From a bacterium 1XD21-13 (GTDB taxonomy: Bacteria; Bacillota; Clostridia; Lachnospirales; Lachnospiraceae): DNA of 64,000 nucleotides. The stretch covers positions 1 through 64,000 of the forward strand of contig QZDX01000006.1 of NCBI GenBank assembly GCA_009917555.1, read 5' to 3'. Both the position numbers and the translations under genes were made by a program. Positions 28,069 to 36,842 of the stretch are shown here, piece after piece (the first letter of the stretch is position 1; each line of letters begins with the position of its first letter). Below the pieces are notes generated by a model, which was not told where the DNA came from, did not search any database, and worked only from the letters and a program-made list of their open reading frames with translations.

Positions 28069-29433
28069 TCATACCTCCTGAATTTTTAGCTCCTGTACAA
28101 AGTACCCGTCCTGGATGGCTGTAAAGGGAAAAGCAAAATCATATTTTCCCAAAATTCTCCGATAGCTCTCCAGGCCGATCCCATGGCCCTCTCCCTTGGT
28201 GGTGTAGCCGCCCGTCCCAAGGCGTTCAAAGTCTACCCGCCCACAGAGGGTATTTTTGATCCGAAACGTAGTGCATCCGTCCTGGCTGCTGATCATCAGA
28301 TGAATCCGGGCATTCTCCTTTCCCCTGGTCTCATCCATAGCATTGTCAACAAGGATGCCAAGGCACCGGCACAGATCCGTACTCCGCATCCGTGTGCCCT
28401 CAAAGGGCCGCAGCACCTCCAGCTCGCATTGGATCTCCTCCTTTTGCATCCGGGCCAGCTTTTCCAAGAGGAGCCCCTTGACCTCCACCATATGCACGTT
28501 GGCCAGCTGGTTCAAAAGCCGCACCTGATCGCCTACCTGCCGGTCAAAGTCCTCGGTCATGTCCTGGATAAAGGACTGGACCGCATCCAGATCCCCCTCC
28601 TTTGCCTGGAGGTACATGCCGGCTGTCATATTTTTAAAGTCATGGCGAAAGCGGCGAAGCTCTGCCTGGATCTGCTCCATTTTTTCTATGTAAATCGTCT
28701 GCTGCTTTAGGTTTGCTTCCTGAGCAAGTATGTACTGCTTCTGCTGCCGATCACGTCCTACATAAGTGAAAATTATATGGATCACCAGGAGCAGGGCCAG
28801 AGGAAGCAGCAAATATGCCCTGTTTTTCTCTGTGCTGTTTGCCATATACTCTAACGCAAAGAGGTAGACGGGATAGAGACCCAAAAGGAGCAAAATTCCC
28901 TTATGAAGCTTCTCCTGCTCCAGCCACTGGCGGTAGATTTTCGCCATACCGGATTTTACAATCACCATGCCACAGAGAAAAAGACAGGCGGGATTTATCC
29001 CATACAGCCAAAGCATATAACTCTGGCGCTCTGCGGCAACTGCGAGATTGAAGAAACGCCCATAGGTATATAGCTCTGAAAGAATATTCCCATAGGAGCA
29101 CAGGATCTCAATCATCATAGCGCTAAGGCAGCAGTCCCGAAAGGAGGCGCCGTACAGCGTCCGCAGAAGCAGCGCCTCACAGACCAGCACAAAATACTCC
29201 CAAGCAAACATGCCGATGCCATAGGGCAGGTGCCAGAAGCCTGTCTTATAGCAGGCTGCCCCCATGGTTGAAAGTATCACCACCAGGAGCAGGGTGAGCA
29301 GGGCGCATGTGAGGGTACGCTTCGTCCTCCAGCCCGGAAACGGGCCCAGCAGAACGCCGGATATCCAGAGTATGAAAAGCATGTTGATCGTCATGCTTAA
29401 TATATTTCCAAATACAATCTCTACAAAGCTCAT
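28069..29433 (-). CDS. AgrC-like sensor histidine kinase (GHKL)
   Basis: A 454-residue protein with six or seven N-terminal hydrophobic segments (residues ~5-225), a coiled stretch, the phospho-acceptor motif RFRHDFKN (His264), and a GHKL ATPase with ILVDNAMDE (N box) and GHGIGL (G box). This is the AgrC layout. It stops 17 bases from the end of the convergent CodY-like gene; its stop codon overlaps an AGGAGGTATGA, but only a five-codon frame follows. No response regulator is adjacent. Confidence 0.88.
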   Translation of the reverse strand: MSFVEIVFGNILSMTINMLFILWISGVLLGPFPGWRTKRTLTCALLTLLLVVILSTMGAACYKTGFWHLPYGIGMFAWEYFVLVCEALLLRTLYGASFRDCCLSAMMIEILCSYGNILSELYTYGRFFNLAVAAERQSYMLWLYGINPACLFLCGMVIVKSGMAKIYRQWLEQEKLHKGILLLLGLYPVYLFALEYMANSTEKNRAYLLLPLALLLVIHIIFTYVGRDRQQKQYILAQEANLKQQTIYIEKMEQIQAELRRFRHDFKNMTAGMYLQAKEGDLDAVQSFIQDMTEDFDRQVGDQVRLLNQLANVHMVEVKGLLLEKLARMQKEEIQCELEVLRPFEGTRMRSTDLCRCLGILVDNAMDETRGKENARIHLMISSQDGCTTFRIKNTLCGRVDFERLGTGGYTTKGEGHGIGLESYRRILGKYDFAFPFTAIQDGYFVQELKIQEV

Positions 29434-29525
29434 GGCATCTCCTTTAGTTACCTTTCACATCTACACCAATCATGCCGCTGATTGGCATGGGGCCAATGAA
29501 ATTAGGGGGCCAAAGGGACTGCCCC

Positions 29526-30617
29526 TCACCGAAACCGATACTTTCCTTTTCCATATCCAGATATCGGCTCGATGATTCTATGTTCCACCATCTCGCGAAG
29601 CAGCGCAGAGCTTCTTGTCGGCTTCAACCCAAGTACCCGCTGGACATCGGACCTGCCAAAGACGGTCTGCGAAGCAAATGCCTCTCGTAATTCCTGAACA
29701 TGAGCGGCTGTCTTAGGTGTAAACAGTTCCTCAATGTTCGCTTTTTTTGTATCAATGTTCGCTTTTTGATTCTTAATATTCACTTTTTTCGGTACTTTGA
29801 AAGCTCCGCTGATATGCAGTGTCCGGTTACGAAGCGGATGGCTCTCATCTAGCAGGAGATTGCGCAGAAAAATTTCAAGGTATTCCGTCGTTTCATGAAT
29901 ACCATTTTTCAGGTCATTGTAGTTCGCTCTGACCAGTGCATTCCGAAAATACCACGCATGTTCGGCAAAAATATCGTTTGTTACGTCAAAACCCAGTGTT
30001 CGAAGATACTTGATGAAGAATACCGCAGTTGTTCTGGTGTTACCCTCGCCAAAAACATGGATCTGCCACAGTCCGGATATGAATACTGCAAGGTGATGAA
30101 TGATCTCATCCATTGAAAGGTTTCCATAGGAGAACCTCTTCTCCTCGGAAAGGTCATAGTCCAGAGTGGCCCGCAGCTCCGCGGCACTGCCATATAGCAC
30201 GGTCGCTCCATTCAGCACCCATTCTTTTTTTGTGATGTTATAGTCACGAATGCATCCCGCACGGGAATAGATACCAGTAAACAGCTTTCTGTGAATGGAA
30301 AGATACTCATTCGGTGTAAAACTGAACGCTCGCTCGGACAGGAGTGCCGCGATCCGCGCTGAGACCTTGTCGGCCTCCTCAGTGCGGTCTTTCGCATCAC
30401 AGGAAGGATTTTCCTCGTAGTAAGCCTGCAAAAGCGCATTTGCCTCCTCAAGGGATATCTCACCCTCAATATTTCGGATGGCAGTACGCGCCAGATATTC
30501 TGATGTCTTAAGTCCGTCGACCGCCTGCAGACCTATGGCCGTATGCCACGCATATCCCTTGTCCCGCTTTGACGGCTCAGACTCTTTGATATATTCCTTA
30601 AATGGATCTTTGTTCAC
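29526..30617 (-). CDS. Fic family protein
   Basis: A 363-residue protein with the Fic catalytic motif HVFGEGNTR at residues 187-195, fitting HxFx(D/E)GNxR, so AMP or related NMP transfer to a target hydroxyl is expected. An N-terminal RNIEGEIS segment (48-55) resembles the inhibitory helix, but the position four before the Glu is Ile rather than Ser/Thr. The C-terminal ~60 residues look like a winged helix, after a lysine-rich linker with two KANI repeats. It starts at GTG with GAGGT 8 bases before. A short antitoxin-like fragment is just upstream. Confidence 0.87.
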   Translation of the reverse strand: MNKDPFKEYIKESEPSKRDKGYAWHTAIGLQAVDGLKTSEYLARTAIRNIEGEISLEEANALLQAYYEENPSCDAKDRTEEADKVSARIAALLSERAFSFTPNEYLSIHRKLFTGIYSRAGCIRDYNITKKEWVLNGATVLYGSAAELRATLDYDLSEEKRFSYGNLSMDEIIHHLAVFISGLWQIHVFGEGNTRTTAVFFIKYLRTLGFDVTNDIFAEHAWYFRNALVRANYNDLKNGIHETTEYLEIFLRNLLLDESHPLRNRTLHISGAFKVPKKVNIKNQKANIDTKKANIEELFTPKTAAHVQELREAFASQTVFGRSDVQRVLGLKPTRSSALLREMVEHRIIEPISGYGKGKYRFR

Positions 30618-30658
30618 TTCCTATTACCTCACTGTGACCGTTCCGTATCTGCAAAAGC

Positions 30659-30772
30659 TCATGGCTGCTTCTCTATGGGAACAATCTTCAGCTCATATCC
30701 CAGAGAAAGCAGAATCTTTAAGAGGCTGTTCACTCTTGGAGATTTTCTCCTCAAAAAAATGAGCTTATACAT
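30659..30772 (-). pseudogene. XRE-type antitoxin C-terminal remnant
   Basis: A 37-codon frame ends in VNSLLKILLSLGYELKIVP, which resembles the C-terminal tail of HigA/HipB-like XRE antitoxins (LLKIL..LGYELK.VP). No helix-turn-helix precedes it. It starts at an ATG with a weak GGAAGA site, and ends 41 bases before the Fic gene on the same strand. It is most simply the tail of a deleted antitoxin gene. A genuine 37-residue peptide cannot be excluded. Confidence 0.45.
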
Positions 30773-30838
30773 TCATTCTTCCTTTCTTTATTATATTAAA
30801 TTTGTTATAAAATTCAACTCTCAATAGCAATTTAAATA

Positions 30839-30864
30839 GGACAGCCCAAAAATTCGGACTGTCC
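30839..30864 (-). terminator. Terminator after kdgK-like gene
   Basis: On the minus strand GGACAGTCC and GGGCTGTCC pair (with one G-T) around a short T-rich loop, followed by TATTTAAATT. It is 9 bases past the sugar kinase stop and marks the end of the uronate operon. Confidence 0.7.
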
Positions 30865-30872
30865 CATTCCTT

Positions 30873-31970
30873 CTATCTCTGCACGCGGGCTCCTGCCCCG
30901 CCCATAACCGCTTCTACCTCTTTCCTGCTCACCATCGTAGTGTCGCCGGGAGTAGTCATAGCAAGTGCTCCATGAGCTGCTCCGTAGTTAACGGCAAGCT
31001 CCACATCCCCTGTGGTCATTAAGCCATAGATGAGACCACTGGCAAAGGAATCTCCCCCGCCTACCCGATCCATCACCTCCAGGTCCAAGTAATCTCTGGA
31101 TTTATAAATCTTTCCCTCCGCCCAGCAAAGAGCGCTCCAATCATTGATTGTTGCCGTCTTTACCTGCCGCAGCGTAGTTGCCACAGCCTTGAAATTTGGA
31201 TAGCTTTTGGCTGCCTCATCCAGCATTTTCTTATAACCATCCTGATTCAATTCCTTGAGATTTTTATCATTGCCCTCAATTTCAAGCCCCAGACACGCTG
31301 TAAAGTCCTCCTCATTTCCCAGCATAACATCCACATAACGGGCTGCCTCCTTATTTACCTCCTGTGCCTTAGCCCGGCCTCCGATTGCGCTCCACATGGA
31401 GGGGCGGTAATTCAAATCATAGGATACAATTGTCCCATATTTTTTTGCAGTTTTAATGGCTGCCAGAACGGTCTCACAGGATTGTTCGGAAAGAGCCGCA
31501 TAGATTCCTCCCGTATGCAGCCAGCGAACTCCCAGCTCCCCAAAAATATATTCAAAATCAAAATCCTCCGGTGTTGCCTTTGAAATCGCAGTATTAGCCC
31601 TGTCCGAGCATCCCACGGCTCCACGGATTCCAAAGCCTCTTTCCGTAAAATTAATCCCATTTCTGCAGACGCGGCCGATTCCGTCCGTTTTCATCCATTT
31701 AATGAGTGAAGTGTCCACACCGCCCTGGAGAACAAAATCCTCCATCAACATTCCCACCTCATTATCCGCAAATGCCGTAATCACTGCTGTGCTCATTCCA
31801 AAGCATCTGCGAAGGCCTCTGGCAACATTGTATTCTCCTCCCCCCTCCCATGCACGGAAGGAACGGGCTGTACGAATACGGCCCTCTCCCGGGTCCAGGC
31901 GAAGCATTACTTCTCCAAGGGAAACCTCCTCAAACCTGCACTCCTCTTTTGGTCTCAAATTCAAATTCAT
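30873..31970 (-). CDS. kdgK: PfkB-family sugar kinase, probable 2-keto-3-deoxygluconate kinase
   Basis: A 365-residue PfkB/ribokinase-type kinase. It has GGGEYNVARGLRRC (substrate site), YDLNYRPSMW, and the C-terminal anion hole RVGGGDSFASG with the catalytic Asp. Similar proteins phosphorylate 2-keto-3-deoxygluconate to KDPG. Its immediate neighbour is KDPG aldolase, which strongly supports that role. AAGGAGG precedes the ATG. Confidence 0.87.
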   Translation of the reverse strand: MNLNLRPKEECRFEEVSLGEVMLRLDPGEGRIRTARSFRAWEGGGEYNVARGLRRCFGMSTAVITAFADNEVGMLMEDFVLQGGVDTSLIKWMKTDGIGRVCRNGINFTERGFGIRGAVGCSDRANTAISKATPEDFDFEYIFGELGVRWLHTGGIYAALSEQSCETVLAAIKTAKKYGTIVSYDLNYRPSMWSAIGGRAKAQEVNKEAARYVDVMLGNEEDFTACLGLEIEGNDKNLKELNQDGYKKMLDEAAKSYPNFKAVATTLRQVKTATINDWSALCWAEGKIYKSRDYLDLEVMDRVGGGDSFASGLIYGLMTTGDVELAVNYGAAHGALAMTTPGDTTMVSRKEVEAVMGGAGARVQR

Positions 31971-31995
31971 GACCCCACCTCCTTATTCCCTTTTA

Positions 31996-32634
31996 TTATC
32001 CGCGGATTTCTCTCACAAGGGCAACGGCTTCCTTTGTCATTTCACAAATCCTTTTAAATGCGCCGGTTTCGATCAAATCTGCCTTTACCATCCAGCTTCC
32101 GCCACAGGCAATCACCTTATCACAGCTCAAATAGTCCTTTAGATTTTTTATATTCACTCCTCCGGTGGGCATGAAACGCACCGCCGTATAGGGTGCCGCC
32201 AATGCCTTGATAGCCGCTGTCCCTCCAAATTGCTCCGATGGGAAAAATTTAACCACGCTCAATCCTCTTTTTACGGCCTGTGCGATTTCAGAGGGTGTAA
32301 TACAGCCTGGAAAAACCGGAATCTCTTTTGCTAAGCAATCATCTACAACCTCCGGATCAAATCCCGGACTTACAATAAATTTGGCTCCCGCATCCCTGGC
32401 GCGCTCTGCCTGTTCTACTGTCAGCACGGTTCCGGCTCCTACCAGCATATCCGGATACTCCGCTGTTATCCGGCGAATGGAGGCCTCTGCCGCATCGGTA
32501 CGAAAGGTCACCTCCGCACAGGGCAGCCCTCCGTTTATCAGCGCCTGTGCTAAGGGCAGAGCATCCTCTGCACGATGCAGCACTACTACCGGAACAATCC
32601 CCAGGCTCTCAAGCTGCTCCTCGATTCTTTTCAT
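31996..32634 (-). CDS. eda: KDPG/KHG aldolase
   Basis: A 212-residue class I aldolase cleaving 2-keto-3-deoxy-6-phosphogluconate to pyruvate and glyceraldehyde 3-phosphate. It has the catalytic Glu in AEVTFRT (Glu41), VGAGTVLT, and the Schiff-base Lys in VVKFFPSE (Lys129), followed by MPTGGVN. The ATG at 32634 follows AAGGAG by 7 bases, preferred to a TTG two codons earlier. It lies between kdgK and a UxuA-like dehydratase. Confidence 0.94.
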   Translation of the reverse strand: MKRIEEQLESLGIVPVVVLHRAEDALPLAQALINGGLPCAEVTFRTDAAEASIRRITAEYPDMLVGAGTVLTVEQAERARDAGAKFIVSPGFDPEVVDDCLAKEIPVFPGCITPSEIAQAVKRGLSVVKFFPSEQFGGTAAIKALAAPYTAVRFMPTGGVNIKNLKDYLSCDKVIACGGSWMVKADLIETGAFKRICEMTKEAVALVREIRG

Positions 32635-32680
32635 GTTCAATCTCCTTTGTCACAAAATCCTTCACTGAAATATAGAAGTA

Positions 32681-32734
32681 AAAGGGGATATCGTTCCGGT
32701 TATCCACAGCGGATAAGAATGCGACATCCCCTTT
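32681..32734 (-). terminator. Intercistronic hairpin, possible attenuator (uxuA-like / eda)
   Basis: On the minus strand AAAGGGGATGTCG and CGATATCCCCTTT form a long stem with an inner GTTATCC/GGATAA-type pairing, ending in TTTT. It may reduce read-through from the dehydratase to eda and kdgK or protect the upstream mRNA end. Confidence 0.55.
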
Positions 32735-32750
32735 ACGTCATTTACACAGC

Positions 32751-33740
32751 CTATTTCACCAATTCCATCATTTTAATCAATCCCATGATGTAACCTGTCT
32801 GGTGCGCTCTTGCTCTATGTCCCCACGGAGAATCATTCACGATTGCCGGCACATGGTCGTCCATAATATAGCCATCAAATCCATAATCCCTAAGGGCAAC
32901 CATTACCTTTGCCGGATCAAAGTTTCCTTCTCCAAGGAAGCACTCCTTAAAAGCCGGTAATGTGCCGCATACGTCACGAAAATGAATCTGAATCAATTCC
33001 TTTTTGGGCCCAAAATATTTGATAGCCTCCAGGACTGTTTTCTCACCCTCAATCTCAGACATACAGCCGAGACATAGATTCAGTCCCCAAGCCGGACTTC
33101 CCTTTGCCAGGCTCTCCGCATACTTCAAATCCTCCAGGCTGGCAAAAATTCTCGCTGCTCCGCCGCAGACCTCCATGGGCGGATCTGAGGGGTGTACTGC
33201 CAGCCTTACGTTGCTCTGCTCCGCAACCGGGAGTACATGATCCAGAAAATATGCATAGTTTTCCCACAGCACCTCCCGTTCCGGGATAGGGCGGTCATCC
33301 ACATAAGAATATTGAACAGAGTTTCCTGTCCGTGCCTCCACCCTTGCATCGTAGGCCGTTACATGTACATTGCCACGCCCGATCACGTCATTGGATGTCC
33401 TCCAGACAAAATTCGGCGCAAAATGATGACCCAGAACAGGTATGCCTGCCCTTCCCATATTCTCAATAATTTTACAGTAGTTCTCTATTTGTCGGTCACG
33501 CTTGGGTCCCGCCAGCATCACATCATCATAAAATTCAATGGGAACATTCTCCAGCATATCCACACTCATGCCATATTCCCCACAGCGGTCCACCAATGCC
33601 TGCAAATCCTCATAGGTCCAGTATTCCTCACCCGGAAGCTGCGGAGTATTAAAATTCAGCCCCTCCGCTCCAAGTTGCTTTGCAAACTGATAGGTCTCCA
33701 CATCGTAAATGTCCTTAATCTGTCCAAAAATGACCTTCAT
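32751..33740 (-). CDS. uxuA: Mannonate dehydratase (UxuA family), copy 1
   Basis: A 329-residue TIM-barrel protein with UxuA-family features: HPSDPP, GLNLCLGCMSE, IHFRDVCGTLPAFKECFLGEG and MDDHVP, supplying likely metal ligands. UxuA dehydrates D-mannonate to 2-keto-3-deoxygluconate, the substrate for the kinase next door. It is shorter than the ~390-residue enterobacterial enzyme. A strong ribosome site precedes the ATG. Confidence 0.82.
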   Translation of the reverse strand: MKVIFGQIKDIYDVETYQFAKQLGAEGLNFNTPQLPGEEYWTYEDLQALVDRCGEYGMSVDMLENVPIEFYDDVMLAGPKRDRQIENYCKIIENMGRAGIPVLGHHFAPNFVWRTSNDVIGRGNVHVTAYDARVEARTGNSVQYSYVDDRPIPEREVLWENYAYFLDHVLPVAEQSNVRLAVHPSDPPMEVCGGAARIFASLEDLKYAESLAKGSPAWGLNLCLGCMSEIEGEKTVLEAIKYFGPKKELIQIHFRDVCGTLPAFKECFLGEGNFDPAKVMVALRDYGFDGYIMDDHVPAIVNDSPWGHRARAHQTGYIMGLIKMMELVK

Positions 33741-33790
33741 GTCCTTCCATCCCCCTTCCTGTTCTATTCTTTCATATCAGCCGTCAAAGC

Positions 33791-35083
33791 CTACAGCGAT
33801 CCATACAGCAGGCGTGGAAGCCATAAGGTCAGCTGCGGTATAAAGGCAACCATGAGAAGAATAATGATAAATACAATATAGTACACCCGCACCGCCTTAA
33901 ATGAGCTTTCAAAGGAAATACCGCCAATCTTAGAGGTAATAAATAAGCAAATAGCCATCGGCGGCGTAAGCAGTCCGATCATCAGGCCAAAAATAACCAT
34001 AATGCCAAACTGCACCGGGTCCATTCCTATCTGGGTTACAATGGGCATCAGCAGCGGTACGCAAATCAAAATGGCTGCTGTAGTCTCCATAAATGTTCCA
34101 AGAAACAGAATAAATGCCAAGATAATCAAAATCAAAATATATTTATTATCCGTAAGATTAAAGAGCACATTACCAACATTAGCCGGAACTCTCTGAACAC
34201 CAAGCATACCGGCAAATACGGAGCCTGCGGAAATGAGCATCATAATCATTCCCACACTCTCAATAACCTTCCTCATAATCTCAACCATCTTTTTGATTGT
34301 GAGCTTGCGGTATACAACAGTTCCAAGAAACAGCGCATACAGCAGTGCAAGAGCTGCTACCTCTGTGGTAGTCACAATTCCCGTTGTCATACCAACCATC
34401 AAAAGTGGAGGCATCAAAAGAGCCCAGAAGGAAACCTTAAAGGATGACCAAATCTCTTTCAGCTTCGCACGTTTACGTACCGGATAATTTTTCCCTTTTG
34501 TGATAATATACACTGCTACCATTAAAAAGATAGTCATAATAATACCGACTGTGACTCCTCCCATAAACAGAGAGCCTACGGAAATGGATGCCAGTGTACC
34601 AAATACAAGCATCGGGCCGGACGGTGGAAAAATCGGTCCGATAATGGAAGATGCCGCAGTAACACCTACTGCAAATTCCTTATCAAATCCTTTTTCGGTC
34701 ATCGCTTTAATCTCAATGTTACCAAGTCCGGCCGCATCTGCAGCTGCGGAACCTGACACGCCGGAAAAAAACAGGCTGGCAAGAATATTTACATGGGCCA
34801 GACCGCCCCGTATATGTCCTACCAGACAATCTGCAAAATCAAATAGCTTTTCCGTAACACCGGTAGCATTCATCAGCTCCCCCACTGCCATAAATAACGG
34901 AACCGCCAGCATCGTAAAAGAGGAAACACTGGAAACCATCGTCTGGGTCACATAGGAGATTGGCAGTGCACCACTCATAAGGCTGTAGCAAAATGCAGTC
35001 AGCAGCATACATAAGCAAACCGGTACACGAAGAACTACCAATATAATAAAACCAATAATCAGAAATATATCAAAAAATGACAT
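33791..35083 (-). CDS. dctM: TRAP transporter large permease (DctM-like)
   Basis: A 430-residue membrane protein with about 12 hydrophobic segments and TRAP large-subunit motifs: SAAADAAGLGNIEIKAM, SSIIGPIFPPSGPMLVFG, and a repeat half with FLGTFMETTAAILICVPLLMPI. Its ATG overlaps the small-subunit stop as TAATG. It carries out Na+-driven solute uptake with the small and periplasmic-type subunits. Confidence 0.93.
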   Translation of the reverse strand: MSFFDIFLIIGFIILVVLRVPVCLCMLLTAFCYSLMSGALPISYVTQTMVSSVSSFTMLAVPLFMAVGELMNATGVTEKLFDFADCLVGHIRGGLAHVNILASLFFSGVSGSAAADAAGLGNIEIKAMTEKGFDKEFAVGVTAASSIIGPIFPPSGPMLVFGTLASISVGSLFMGGVTVGIIMTIFLMVAVYIITKGKNYPVRKRAKLKEIWSSFKVSFWALLMPPLLMVGMTTGIVTTTEVAALALLYALFLGTVVYRKLTIKKMVEIMRKVIESVGMIMMLISAGSVFAGMLGVQRVPANVGNVLFNLTDNKYILILIILAFILFLGTFMETTAAILICVPLLMPIVTQIGMDPVQFGIMVIFGLMIGLLTPPMAICLFITSKIGGISFESSFKAVRVYYIVFIIILLMVAFIPQLTLWLPRLLYGSL

Positions 35084-35640
35084 TAACCCGCCTCCTTCTC
35101 CAGTGCCAGCATTTCCTCAATTTCCTGAGCCTGCTTTTCCTCAGCGGTCATCAGGGAGGTTGGATCCTTAAATACAAGTGTCTCAATCAAATCACAAATA
35201 ATAAAGAACATCATAAAAATCGCGCCTACAGGCAGCCAGATATAAATGACATTTTTGGGCAGCCTTGTAATAGTCAGCGGGATCTTGCCTGCACTCATTG
35301 CAAATTCGAATCCGATCTTTGTTACGAAAACAAGAAAAATCAGGCTTCCCACATAGGTACAAATATATAAAACCTTTCTGGCCACATTTGGCAGCTTTCC
35401 GTATACAAACTCTACTGCCACATGCGCCCTTCTATGAAATGCGTATGCGGCCGACAGATAGGAGATATAGCTCAGCATGATAAAACTGCATTCCTCAACA
35501 ATTTTAAGCGAAAAGTCAAAGAAATTGCGGCAGATCAGCTCTACGGAAACAAGAGTTGCCAGAGCCAGAAGCATAATTGCCGCCGAGCCCCATACGGCTG
35601 TCTCAATTACTTTTACTACCTTATAATACATTTTTTTCAT
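35083..35640 (-). CDS. dctQ: TRAP transporter small permease (DctQ-like)
   Basis: A 185-residue protein with four hydrophobic segments and the DctQ-type region RNFFDFSLKIVEECSFIMLSYISYLSAAYAFHRRAHVAVE. It is translated with the large permease. It starts downstream of a GC-rich hairpin that follows the binding-protein gene. Confidence 0.9.
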   Translation of the reverse strand: MKKMYYKVVKVIETAVWGSAAIMLLALATLVSVELICRNFFDFSLKIVEECSFIMLSYISYLSAAYAFHRRAHVAVEFVYGKLPNVARKVLYICTYVGSLIFLVFVTKIGFEFAMSAGKIPLTITRLPKNVIYIWLPVGAIFMMFFIICDLIETLVFKDPTSLMTAEEKQAQEIEEMLALEKEAG

Positions 35641-35665
35641 TGTATACCCCCGGTTTGATTAACAG

Positions 35666-35688
35666 GAAGGGGCCAAACCGGCCCCTTC
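35666..35688 (-). other. Intercistronic stem-loop after dctP
   Basis: GAAGGGGCC and GGCCCCTTC form a perfect 9-bp GC-rich stem around a 5-base loop, with no T run. Stems of this kind after binding-protein genes usually stabilise the upstream mRNA so that the binding protein is made in excess. That role is inferred. Confidence 0.6.
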
Positions 35689-35707
35689 TCCCATATTGAA
35701 ACGGTTT

Positions 35708-36808
35708 CTACTCTGCCAATGACTGGATATAATCCCAGCCGCCCTCTTTGTAATCCTTGGATACATCGCCATTCACGATCTTGTCCAAAACGATCTGACG
35801 GAATGCATCCAAATCAATTTCTTCTGCCGGAATAATAATATTGCCGTTGTCCAGGAATTTCTGTTTCAGCTTCTCATCATTTGCTTCATAATTGGAATTA
35901 TAATTTTCAAACGCCAGCTTATTTGCTTCCAAAATGATCTCCTGCTCTTCCGGGGTAAACTTTTGGAAGGTTGTCTCATTCATCCAGATGACCTGAGGTC
36001 CAATCTGATGGCTGGTTTCCATGATATACTTCTGAACCTGATAGAATCCGCCGGAATCCAGCTCAAGGAATGGGTTTTCCTCTGCCTCAACTACACCTGT
36101 CTGAAGAGCATTAAACAAATCTCCCCATGCTACATTGATAACCGTGGCTCCCATTGCTTCCCAGGATGCTACCGTACCGATAACGTTCGGCGTACGCATC
36201 TTTACACCCTTCAAATCGTCAGGAGAATAGATAGGCTTATTGGCTGTAATCATACGACCGCCACGAACGCCAATCTCATTGTTAAAGAAGCGCATATTGT
36301 AATCGCTAATCAGAATTTCGTTAATCTCATTTCCTGCATCGCCTGTAAAGAACTTCTTTGCCTGCTCCTTACTGCTAAAGGCAAAGGGAACGGAGGTCCA
36401 GCTTAACCACTCCGGGCTGGCCCATGACATTGCCATATCACCCTCAAGGGATACGTCAATAATACCCTCACTGACCGCTGCCTGCAGATCCTCAGCATTT
36501 GTATAAAGCTCTCCGTTGATATAAACCTCAAACTTTACACGAGGTATGTTTTCCTCAATATGGCTGGTAAAGATTTCAACTGCCGGTTTCGTCAGATCAT
36601 TACTGCTGGTCATGGCAAGCTTCAATACCAGCTCCTCACCGTCTGCCTCAGGCGCCGCCTCTGCCGGCTCCTCACTTTCAGCAGGCTCTTCTGCCTCTGC
36701 CGGAGCATCCTGTGCCGGAGCCGGGCTCTCTGTTTTGCTTCCGCATCCGGACAGCATCGATACGGAAAGTGCCAGTACCATTACGAAACTTAAGATTCTC
36801 TTTTTCAT
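35708..36808 (-). CDS. dctP: TRAP transporter substrate-binding lipoprotein (DctP-like)
   Basis: A 366-residue DctP-family protein. The signal peptide ends in the lipobox MLSGC (Cys22), followed by an acidic, Ala/Glu/Pro-rich linker. The core has KPIYSPDDLKGVKMRTPN and GDLFNALQTGVVEAEEN, where the Arg normally pairs with the ligand carboxylate. Neighbouring genes suggest a sugar acid ligand such as a hexuronate or aldonate. Confidence 0.92.
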   Translation of the reverse strand: MKKRILSFVMVLALSVSMLSGCGSKTESPAPAQDAPAEAEEPAESEEPAEAAPEADGEELVLKLAMTSSNDLTKPAVEIFTSHIEENIPRVKFEVYINGELYTNAEDLQAAVSEGIIDVSLEGDMAMSWASPEWLSWTSVPFAFSSKEQAKKFFTGDAGNEINEILISDYNMRFFNNEIGVRGGRMITANKPIYSPDDLKGVKMRTPNVIGTVASWEAMGATVINVAWGDLFNALQTGVVEAEENPFLELDSGGFYQVQKYIMETSHQIGPQVIWMNETTFQKFTPEEQEIILEANKLAFENYNSNYEANDEKLKQKFLDNGNIIIPAEEIDLDAFRQIVLDKIVNGDVSKDYKEGGWDYIQSLAE

Positions 36809-36842
36809 GAATAAATCTCCTTCCTTAAAATTAAATAATTAT

